DNA of 5,504 nucleotides. Origin: an uncultured Bacteroidales bacterium. GTDB lineage: Bacteria; Bacteroidota; Bacteroidia; Bacteroidales; UBA932. A program made the translations under genes and the position numbers. The notes under the pieces are model-generated. The model saw only the letters and a list, made by a program, of their open reading frames with translations. It searched no databases and was not told the origin of the DNA. The stretch is from NCBI GenBank assembly GCA_946530505.1, contig CAMNAD010000103.1:1-5504 (forward strand). The letters are read 5' to 3'. This document shows, piece by piece, positions 1 through 5,504 of the stretch (within the stretch, counting starts at the first letter, position 1; the number at the start of each line of letters is the position of its first letter).

Positions 1-2888
1 GTACGGACAGCTTCCCAACGCTCCTTCATAAGTATCTTGAAATTCTTGTCCTGCATCAGCCGGCCGTAGTAGTGGCCGTTCTCAGGGTTCTGGTACATGA
101 AGTTGTAACCCGTTCTGCGCAGTTCAGGATTGGAAAGATACATCAAGGGATCTTTGATGAAAGTGGCATAGTCGAAGTCCCATACCGGCCCGGCAGTCAT
201 CTTTCCTCCGACATTCCTGTGCATATATACGCTCTTGGGCACATTCGCCTCATTGTTCTGCGTAAGCTCGATGACGAAATAGTAATCAACGAACGACTGG
301 AGATCCATATAATCGGCAAATTCACGGTTGGCAAACCGGGTCTCGTCATACAGGGCTTCTTCCATATTGTTGATATAATCCCGCAAGAAATTAAACTGCA
401 CTTCATCGACCTCATCGGGGTCTTTGAACTGGCAGGGAAGGTTCTTCCGCGCAGTACGGAATTTGAACATTTCGTCGAAGTAATCGTCAAGCTCGACGAT
501 GTAACCGCCATCCCCGACACCCGACTTGGGAGAAGAGATGTTGACACGGTTGGCATCCTGCTTGATCTGCTCACAGAGGTAGTAATTGCCCTTGTGCTCT
601 CCATTCAGCACCAGCTCGACGAATTTGCCGCTGGGCGTATAGGCAAGAGAAGTCTTGCGGGAGATTTCAAACGCCACATCATTGCGAAGAAGGGTCCGGT
701 CCACATAGTTTGCAAGCAGGCACCACCTCTTGTGGCTCTTCATGCCGAGAATCTCGGATTTCTTGTCGAGCTTGAGGGCATAAGGTTTCTTTGCGTGAAG
801 CCAGGTGTTGTTGCCCCTGCCTTTGACGCTGAGCGAACCGCTGTAGCTGACGCTGAAGTCCGGATTGAGGATGGTCAGACCAGCCCCTTCGATCCAGTTC
901 TCCTTGTCCAGGATTTCAACGGCGTCAGGCGTATCGAGAATCACGATGGGAAGGCCGGTGCCAAGGACGTTCACGGGAGAGGACCCGACGGTCAGATCCC
1001 GGGTGAATTCGCCCCCGTCGAAGGAAGCCGTAAGGCAGACCGTCTCGTTGTACTCGAAGGCGTTCATCGCATCTTCAAGCGTGATGACATACTCGCCGGC
1101 ATTGGCCGCAGGGGCTACGGAAGCAGTAAAGTTCACGGAAGGCTCCAGGGAAATGTTCACGTTCTGAAGATTGCCGGGAACGACTTTGAACCGGACCGTC
1201 CCCTTCCGGCCTCTGATGAGAACGGCAGGATCGCCGGAAAGAATCATGATGCCCGGGGTGATGAAATTCACATTATACTGGGCGGCGACGAAATTCGACT
1301 TGTCCGCCCTTGCGATGGCAAGGTCGTCGTAAGTGTCCTGGATGATCCACAGGTCGCAGACCTCCGGATTGGACCCCCTGTACCACATATTGCTCAGATT
1401 GCCGGCATCCGTAACTCCCGAAGCCGTGAAGTACATACCCAGCCTGCACTCGGTCAAGGACCTGCAACCCAGCAGGAACCCCTTAAAGTTGGTCACCTTG
1501 TCCGTATGGGCGGACTCGAAGTTGAGCCTCTGGAGTGACGAACATCCGGAAAAGGCCAAGGAGCAGTCAGTAAGCGCATCGCCGGAAAAATTGCATAGAT
1601 TCACGTCAAGGAGGTCTGTGCAGTTCTCAAACATATAATTGATTGAAGTTACTCTGCCGCCGATAAAGGAAGACAGGTCCAGCGAAGTAAAACCGCTCTG
1701 CGCAAAAGCCCGAGTCATATTGGTCACTTTCTCATCCGAGAAAGAGGCAAAATCGACGGTCTTGAGCGCCTTGAAGTTGCGGAAGATACCTGCGCTGGCT
1801 TCATTGAGTTCAAGGGAACTGCCGGAAGTCATGAGGGTTACTTCCGTACCGCTGAGTCTGGCATAGACCGGGTGGGCAGACGTCCCGGAACTGATGACCT
1901 TTGCATCCGGCAGACATCCGCCAAGGGACAGGGTTTCCACATGGATGGCCGTGATGGTGTTGTCGTCTGTCGTTACGGCCGAGACGGCACCGCTGACGAG
2001 TTGTTTCAGGGCTATATTCACATTCGCGCCCGTTGTCAGGAGGGCGGGTGCCGTTTCATCCGTAAAGGTTTCCGTACTCAATGTCCCCGTCGGGATGATA
2101 TGCGATTTCTCCAGCGTGTTGTCGACCGTGGACCGGCGGACATAGAAGCGGTCATCCTCCGTAACGAAGGCGATGGTCACCTTGTATGTGCCGGGACGTA
2201 CGGCAATATAATAATCCCCGGCAGGAATGGTCGTCTGGTTCTTTGCAGGAACAAGACGGACGGAGGTGCTTCTGTTCTCACCGAGGGTGATATCGCCGTT
2301 CTCATCAAGAATGATGTCTCCTGCAATGGTCTGGTTCAGAGCCGGTTTCGTTCCCGCACTGCCTTTTGCGGCGCAGGCGACTTCTATCTTCTTGTACTGC
2401 TGCCCGGAAGGAACGGTGACCTTCAGAAGCGAGACGGCATTTTTGAGGAAGACCATCTCGTCGCCCCTGAAGGCTGCGGCGCAGACAAAGGCTTTGGGAT
2501 CGGCGCTTCCGGGGGTCGCCTTCTGCTCCTGTGGAATCACCACATGCATCCTGTTCTCGCCGTCGATGGTAAACGCCTTCTTGTACGGACTCGCAACATA
2601 GTAGGTGCCCTCTATCTGAGGCGCTGAACCTGTGAAGGCTGCCGGCAAGCCGCCTTCCGCCGTTTCGAACTTGTAGTTCTTTCCGTTTGCAAAAACCGAA
2701 ATCGCGTCTCCGGCCTGGAATAAGACATTCTTATAGCCATCCTCACCATCTGCCAGCTCCGCTTTGGCCTGTTCGATTCCAACGTAAATCGTCATTGACC
2801 CGGACTCCGCTTGCTGCTGAAAAGCTTCTTTCCGGCAAGCCAGAAGGCCGGAAAGAAGCAGAGTAGCAAAGAGTAATTCCTTTTTCAT
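1..2888 (-). CDS. Lipoprotein with fimbrillin-like, BspA-type repeat and CotH kinase domains (3' end outside window)
   Basis: Open from ATG at 2888 to the left edge without a stop: 962 full codons plus two bases. Residues 1-18 form a lipoprotein signal peptide with lipobox LLAC and C18 as the lipidated cysteine. Residues about 31-275 are a fimbrillin-like (Mfa-type) domain with FQAGDAISVF, ATPGSADP and YYIAVRP. Residues about 359-540 hold BspA/DUF285-type repeats (MFENC, AFSGC). Residues about 543-637 look like a beta sandwich I cannot assign. From about 646 on is a CotH-type protein kinase domain, with KGRGNNTW at 689-696, KKPYALKL at 700-707, LLANYVDRTLLRN at 724-736, KFVELVLNGEHKGNYYL at 755-771, QDANRVNI at 777-784, GGYIVELD at 794-801 and GPVWDFD at 900-906. 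CotH of Bacillus phosphorylates spore-coat proteins; here the substrate is unknown and spores are not expected. The start is supported by the signal peptide. The gene lies 10 bases after the upstream lipoprotein gene, so is probably its operon partner. The kinase assignment rests on motifs; activity is inferred. Confidence 0.95.
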   Translation of the reverse strand, partial: MKKELLFATLLLSGLLACRKEAFQQQAESGSMTIYVGIEQAKAELADGEDGYKNVLFQAGDAISVFANGKNYKFETAEGGLPAAFTGSAPQIEGTYYVASPYKKAFTIDGENRMHVVIPQEQKATPGSADPKAFVCAAAFRGDEMVFLKNAVSLLKVTVPSGQQYKKIEVACAAKGSAGTKPALNQTIAGDIILDENGDITLGENRSTSVRLVPAKNQTTIPAGDYYIAVRPGTYKVTIAFVTEDDRFYVRRSTVDNTLEKSHIIPTGTLSTETFTDETAPALLTTGANVNIALKQLVSGAVSAVTTDDNTITAIHVETLSLGGCLPDAKVISSGTSAHPVYARLSGTEVTLMTSGSSLELNEASAGIFRNFKALKTVDFASFSDEKVTNMTRAFAQSGFTSLDLSSFIGGRVTSINYMFENCTDLLDVNLCNFSGDALTDCSLAFSGCSSLQRLNFESAHTDKVTNFKGFLLGCRSLTECRLGMYFTASGVTDAGNLSNMWYRGSNPEVCDLWIIQDTYDDLAIARADKSNFVAAQYNVNFITPGIMILSGDPAVLIRGRKGTVRFKVVPGNLQNVNISLEPSVNFTASVAPAANAGEYVITLEDAMNAFEYNETVCLTASFDGGEFTRDLTVGSSPVNVLGTGLPIVILDTPDAVEILDKENWIEGAGLTILNPDFSVSYSGSLSVKGRGNNTWLHAKKPYALKLDKKSEILGMKSHKRWCLLANYVDRTLLRNDVAFEISRKTSLAYTPSGKFVELVLNGEHKGNYYLCEQIKQDANRVNISSPKSGVGDGGYIVELDDYFDEMFKFRTARKNLPCQFKDPDEVDEVQFNFLRDYINNMEEALYDETRFANREFADYMDLQSFVDYYFVIELTQNNEANVPKSVYMHRNVGGKMTAGPVWDFDYATFIKDPLMYLSNPELRRTGYNFMYQNPENGHYYGRLMQDKNFKILMKERWEAVR
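1422..1727 (-). repeat. BspA/DUF285-type repeats of the CotH-domain lipoprotein
   Basis: Residues 388-489 break into about four units of roughly 25 residues. The recurring pattern is V-T-N/S-aromatic or Met, then MF or AF, then a small residue pair ending in Cys, then S/D-L-x-x-L/V-N/D-L/F. Examples are INYMFENCTDL (416-426) and AFSGCSSLQRLNF (445-457). Such repeats form solenoid-like surfaces that in BspA-family proteins mediate adhesion; binding here is inferred. The DNA of the units has diverged, so this is an old protein repeat. Confidence 0.75.
2820..2859 (-). promoter_or_regulatory. Perfect 13-bp hairpin with T-run inside the second gene's signal-peptide codons
   Basis: Bases 2824-2836 and 2847-2859 are perfect inverted copies (plus strand gcttctttccggc and gccggaaagaagc) with a 10-base loop. 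In the mRNA the stem covers codons 10-22 of the CotH-domain lipoprotein, including the lipobox codons, beginning 30 bases into the gene. The minus strand continues with TTTT, giving the form of a short intrinsic terminator or attenuator; on the plus strand no T-run follows. The repeat is seen directly; the regulatory role is inferred. Confidence 0.5.
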
Positions 2889-2898
2889 GGGAAATAGA
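2889..2898 (-). promoter_or_regulatory. 10-base junction between the two lipoprotein genes
   Basis: The stop codon TAA of the SGNH gene (2901-2899) is separated from the ATG of the CotH-domain gene by TCTATTTCCC. There is no room for a promoter or terminator and no purine-rich ribosome-binding site, so translation of the second gene may depend on ribosomes finishing the first. This supports one transcript. Confidence 0.7.
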
Positions 2899-5367
2899 TT
2901 ACAGCCAGTCTTTTATCTCGTTATAGATGAAGTTTGCCATATAAGTCATGCCTGCATCATTCGGATGGACGCCTGAGACTTTGGGGATATTATCATTATC
3001 ATAAATCTTCCCATTGTAGTTTCCTTCATTATGGAAACTCACCGTCTTGATCCGACCCGAATACCCGTGCGTGGCAAAGTACTGCGTCACGCCTTTGATC
3101 CAGGCCTCCTGCGCGTCCGTCATACCGTCTCCTACGAGACAGACGATCTTTACATTCGCATGGTCATTGAAGATTCGCCTGAGCAGTTCGACGTATGCCG
3201 GCATGAAGTAATCCAGGTCCAGATTCGCGGAAGCCGTGGCGCATAACGCCTCCACCTCACCGGAAGCGGGGCTGTACTGGCCCAGGCCGCCGTCCTCTGA
3301 GTAATAGTACTTACCCGTCTCGTTATAATAGTCTCCGGGCTGGGGCACATTGCCTTTGCAGAACACCCTGTCGTTGGTCCCTCCATAAAGAATCAACACA
3401 TCGGGGTTGCCGATTCCGGATTCTGCATAGCGGGTCAGGAAACACTTTGTCTTTGCCGACTTGAGCGAATAACTCTTTTTAGAACCGACACACTCGAAGG
3501 TCTCCTCGGCATAGGAAACGCAGGAGCCGGAATAGGAGATATTCTTCTCCAGGGCTGCTCCCTCGAACTTGGCGATCAGTTTCATCCAATAGGTCATGTT
3601 CACATCGTTCAACGTGCCATAGGGATAGTAGGTCGTGTAGCCCTGGATATACCCGGCGTAGGTCGATATCGAATCTCCGAAGATGCTGAACTTGGGGCCT
3701 GTCGACGGTGTGGGAGCAGGAGGATCGATCGGGTCGACCGGATTGACCGGATTGAGCCAGAAACGGGCCGGTACAAGCGCGGAGTTCGCACATACGCCCC
3801 CCTGATCATAACGGGCCGCATCATACTCCGCCTGCGACATATAGAGGCGGCATTTCTTGGAAACGTCAGCGCCTGCAGCCGCATTGGAGTCCTTCGCGGT
3901 ATTGTAGAACATATTGTTGCACTGCGTCTTGTCCGATATATGCGAGATGGTGAAATTGGGACCCAGATTGAGTTCTGTCATCCAAGTACATCCACTGAAC
4001 ACGGCCTTGCAGTACTGGAGTGATGTAGTGTAGGTCTTGCCGAATCGGGCGACCTTGAGGTTGGGGCAATTTTCAAACATAAACTGGATGTTTGCCACAT
4101 TGGAAAAATCACAGTCCCCGAAATCTACCGACTCGAGATTCGTACAGCCGGAGAACATTCTATCAAACGTAGTGAGTTGGGTTGCGGATGGGCTTTCCTC
4201 TGCATCTACATTATTGAATGTAACGGTCTTCAGATTCTTAAAATTACGGAACAGATAGCTGCTGGCGTACTGGAGCTGAATCTTGGGCGCCTCCGTGCAG
4301 ACATAAAGGGTATTTTCCTTGACGTAAGCGAAGATATTGGTATTGCCCTTACCGCTCGAGACCACATTGTTGTCATTATTAAAATTACCGTCAAAGAGGG
4401 TATGCGCCTTGATGACGGCATGCTCGATGGTGGTATTATCTTCTGTTGCCGAACCTGTTCCGCCGGCAAGCTTCTTCACACGGCCGGTGAACTGATTCTC
4501 ATCGCCGCTCATCCTAAGCACCGCAGTGCCCGTATTGGCCACGAAATCCGCTGTATTAAGCGAGCCGACAGGGCGGATATGATTGCGTGCCACGGAGACA
4601 GCCGTTGCCGTCGTACGCTTGCAAAGCTGGTTGTCCGCATTCACATAGGCAAGGGCGAGACCGGTTTCATAGGTAAAGGGACGGACGGCAACATAGTAGG
4701 TGCCGGGGGCGATCACGCTCTGACCGGCCTGCGGAACCAGTGTAATGCTCGTACGCATACTGTTCGGATCGTCAAGGCCCACTGTCTGAGTGTTGGTATT
4801 GAACGTGAAGGTGCCGCAGATTCCCGCGGTCGCGCCCTTACCGCCACCGACGTGGATCTCCTTGACCGTAAGTCCGTCAGGAACCGTAACTTTTACAAGA
4901 CCTACACAGTTGTAAAGAGCGGCTTCTCCCGATGTGCCGCTGACCTTGGCCATACTGACAAGCGCGTAGGGATCTGCGCTGCCGGGGGTGGCCACCTGGA
5001 TTTCAGGGATGGAGTAGGTCACGACTGAACCTTTTATGGAGTAGTTCTCGCTATAAGGGCTTATCAGAATGTACGTTGCAGCGGTGGCTGCAGTACCCGA
5101 GAAACTCGCGTTCGCGCCGCCCGCCACTGTGGTAAAGCAGTTCATGCTGGAACCGTCCCACACGCCGATCCTGTCGCCCGCTTCAAATTCGACGGCATTT
5201 CCATCGAGGGCTGCCTTCGATGCGGAAGGGTCATCCGATGCAGAAGGCTCGTTGGCCACATTGAAAGTAAGATTGACCTTTTGGGGGCCGAGGGGATTCT
5301 CCTTCATACAGGAGAACATAGCCGTCGCACAGACAAGTGCAAGAAGGCTCATACGTAAATTCTTCAT
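2899..5367 (-). CDS. Lipoprotein with fimbrillin-like, BspA-type repeat and SGNH/GDSL hydrolase domains
   Basis: Complete gene of 822 residues. Residues 1-20 are a lipoprotein signal peptide with lipobox MFSC and C20 as the lipidated cysteine, so the protein should be anchored in the envelope. Residues about 30-275 form a fimbrillin-like (Mfa-type) domain with FEAGDRIGVW, ATPGSADP and YYVAVRP. Residues about 370-535 contain BspA/DUF285-type repeats (RMFSGCTNL, FMFENCPNL, VFSGC). A proline-rich linker at 539-556 leads to an SGNH/GDSL hydrolase at 557-822: block I GDSIST with nucleophile S566, block II around G614, block III GGTND at 662-666 with N665 for the oxyanion hole, and block V with H801 in GVHPN. 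Such enzymes are usually esterases, often deacetylating glycans; the substrate cannot be read from sequence. The usual block V Asp, three residues before the His, is Ser798. The first ~540 residues match the next gene's product. The start is supported by the signal peptide and by the lack of an in-frame upstream ATG in the leader. Confidence 0.96.
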   Translation of the reverse strand: MKNLRMSLLALVCATAMFSCMKENPLGPQKVNLTFNVANEPSASDDPSASKAALDGNAVEFEAGDRIGVWDGSSMNCFTTVAGGANASFSGTAATAATYILISPYSENYSIKGSVVTYSIPEIQVATPGSADPYALVSMAKVSGTSGEAALYNCVGLVKVTVPDGLTVKEIHVGGGKGATAGICGTFTFNTNTQTVGLDDPNSMRTSITLVPQAGQSVIAPGTYYVAVRPFTYETGLALAYVNADNQLCKRTTATAVSVARNHIRPVGSLNTADFVANTGTAVLRMSGDENQFTGRVKKLAGGTGSATEDNTTIEHAVIKAHTLFDGNFNNDNNVVSSGKGNTNIFAYVKENTLYVCTEAPKIQLQYASSYLFRNFKNLKTVTFNNVDAEESPSATQLTTFDRMFSGCTNLESVDFGDCDFSNVANIQFMFENCPNLKVARFGKTYTTSLQYCKAVFSGCTWMTELNLGPNFTISHISDKTQCNNMFYNTAKDSNAAAGADVSKKCRLYMSQAEYDAARYDQGGVCANSALVPARFWLNPVNPVDPIDPPAPTPSTGPKFSIFGDSISTYAGYIQGYTTYYPYGTLNDVNMTYWMKLIAKFEGAALEKNISYSGSCVSYAEETFECVGSKKSYSLKSAKTKCFLTRYAESGIGNPDVLILYGGTNDRVFCKGNVPQPGDYYNETGKYYYSEDGGLGQYSPASGEVEALCATASANLDLDYFMPAYVELLRRIFNDHANVKIVCLVGDGMTDAQEAWIKGVTQYFATHGYSGRIKTVSFHNEGNYNGKIYDNDNIPKVSGVHPNDAGMTYMANFIYNEIKDWL
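3723..3758 (-). repeat. Four 9-bp tandem units encoding a proline-rich interdomain linker
   Basis: On the plus strand the units are gatcgatcg, ggtcgaccg, gattgaccg and gattgagcc, each 9 bases and similar to one another. They keep frame and encode an N-P-V, N-P-V, D-P-I, D-P series at about residues 538-549, at the junction of the BspA-type part and the SGNH hydrolase. In-frame gain or loss of units would change linker length without breaking the gene. Confidence 0.7.
3943..4176 (-). repeat. BspA/DUF285-type repeats of the SGNH-domain lipoprotein
   Basis: Residues 398-475 hold three units of about 25-26 residues: one around RMFSGCTNLESVDF, one around FMFENCPNLKVARF, one around VFSGCTWMTELNL. 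Their order and spacing match the repeats in the neighbouring gene product, and the preceding FRNFKNLKTVTF (373-384) matches FRNFKALKTVDF there. A Cys-containing cap with NNMFY and YDAA follows before the proline-rich linker. Confidence 0.75.
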
Positions 5368-5472
5368 TTTAATCCCTAAATCTCGGTTATCATTTCCTCC
5401 GCTCCCAAAAGAGTCGATGTCGGCATTGAGAGCGGAAGGAAAATCTTTTCTGTTATTTTATACAATATTAAA
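5368..5472 (-). other. Noncoding leader upstream of the SGNH lipoprotein gene
   Basis: This is the only noncoding stretch of note in the window. Its distal half is AT-rich and carries the -7 box candidate; its proximal half carries the leader inverted repeat. Just before the start codon the minus strand reads GGGATTAAA, only a weak Shine-Dalgarno match, which is common in Bacteroidetes. I see no riboswitch, tRNA or mobile-element signature. Confidence 0.6.
5399..5435 (-). promoter_or_regulatory. Inverted repeat in the 5' leader
   Basis: On the minus strand CCGCTCTC (5435-5428) can pair with GGGAGCGG (5406-5399): eight pairs including one G-U, around a 21-base loop. It sits between the candidate promoter and the start codon at 5367. 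No T-run follows, so it does not look like a terminator. A role in mRNA stability or in masking the adjacent purine-rich GGAGG is possible but not shown. Confidence 0.35.
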
Positions 5473-5493
5473 CTATTCTGTCACGGGGACAAA
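5463..5493 (-). promoter_or_regulatory. Candidate Bacteroidetes-type promoter of the lipoprotein operon
   Basis: On the minus strand TTTG (5493-5490) is followed after 19 bases by TAATATTG (5470-5463). This fits the Bacteroidetes primary sigma pattern of TTTG near -33 and TAnnTTTG near -7 with about 19-21 bases between, with one mismatch in the second box. Initiation would fall near 5456, giving a 5' leader of roughly 90 bases. The TTTG box would lie inside the possible end of the upstream gene. The motif is short, so chance occurrence is possible. Confidence 0.5.
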
Positions 5494-5504
5494 GTAGAAA
5501 CGGG
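5473..5504 (-). CDS. Possible C-terminal end of an upstream gene (partial)
   Basis: Reading leftward from the right edge, one minus-strand frame gives RFYFVPVTE followed by TAG at 5475-5473. The aromatic and valine alternation resembles a final beta strand of a secreted protein, and the following DNA becomes AT-rich, as expected where coding stops. The other two frames also end soon, giving PVSTLSP and PFLLCPRDRIV, and look less protein-like. Only nine codons are visible, so this is a suggestion. If real, the upstream gene ends 105 bases before the SGNH lipoprotein gene and on the same strand. Confidence 0.3.
   Translation of the reverse strand, partial: RFYFVPVTE

Noticed and set aside
72..1538. 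488-codon open frame on the plus strand, with similar long plus-strand frames at 1872-2627 and 4177-5028
   Set aside because: All three are in exact codon register with the minus-strand genes. Long antisense frames of this kind arise when the sense gene rarely uses TTA, CTA and TCA codons. Their translations show no recognisable domain, while the minus-strand proteins show clear families.
1..2888. Possibility that the left part is a pseudogene, since no stop codon is reached
   Set aside because: The frame is uninterrupted for 962 codons with domains in order; the missing stop simply reflects the window edge, as the CotH domain is expected to continue beyond GPVWDFD and the gene is still open.
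2593..4704. 17-bp exact match (2593-2609 and 4688-4704), encoding GTYYVA in both paralogues
   Set aside because: The two copies fall at non-equivalent places in the fimbrillin-like domain (before SPY in one, before VRP in the other), so this is probably chance agreement of a common strand motif rather than a mobile or regulatory repeat.
5376..5393. Five-codon upstream frame (MITEI) in the leader, preceded by GGAGG
   Set aside because: The GGAGG lies only two bases from the ATG, which is too close for a good ribosome-binding site, and such a short frame is expected by chance.
1..5504. Mobile elements, CRISPR arrays, tRNA or rRNA genes
   Set aside because: No spaced direct-repeat array, transposase-like frame, terminal inverted repeats or RNA gene signature was seen; nearly all bases belong to the two lipoprotein genes.

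Overview
The window is coding almost from end to end on the minus strand and looks like part of a surface-lipoprotein operon from a member of the Bacteroidales (gut or rumen type, base composition near 50% GC by eye). This rests on the protein families: lipoprotein signal peptides, fimbrillin-like (Mfa-type) domains, BspA/DUF285 leucine-rich repeats, and a promoter candidate of the Bacteroidetes TTTG / TAnnTTTG type. I cannot name a genus.

Layout, in transcription order (right to left). At 5473-5504 there may be the last nine codons of an upstream gene. At 5368-5472 lies a leader with a plausible promoter and an inverted repeat. At 5367-2899 is a complete 822-residue lipoprotein: signal peptide, fimbrillin-like domain, BspA-type repeats, proline-rich linker, and a C-terminal SGNH/GDSL hydrolase. 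After a 10-base gap comes a second lipoprotein gene starting at 2888. It is still open at position 1 (962 codons seen): signal peptide, fimbrillin-like domain, BspA-type repeats, a beta-sandwich-like segment, and a C-terminal CotH-type kinase domain cut by the window edge. This second gene has no stop codon in the window, so it is easy to miss, yet it fills more than half of it.

The main point is that the two neighbours are paralogous over about their first 540 residues (signal peptide, fimbrillin-like and BspA parts) but carry unrelated enzymatic ends. One common chassis for envelope display appears to have been duplicated and joined to an esterase-like domain in one copy and a kinase-like domain in the other. 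Tight spacing suggests co-expression. A perfect 13-bp inverted repeat followed by TTTT lies inside the signal-peptide codons of the second gene and could modulate its output. The long open frames on the plus strand are codon-register shadows of these genes and are not annotated.
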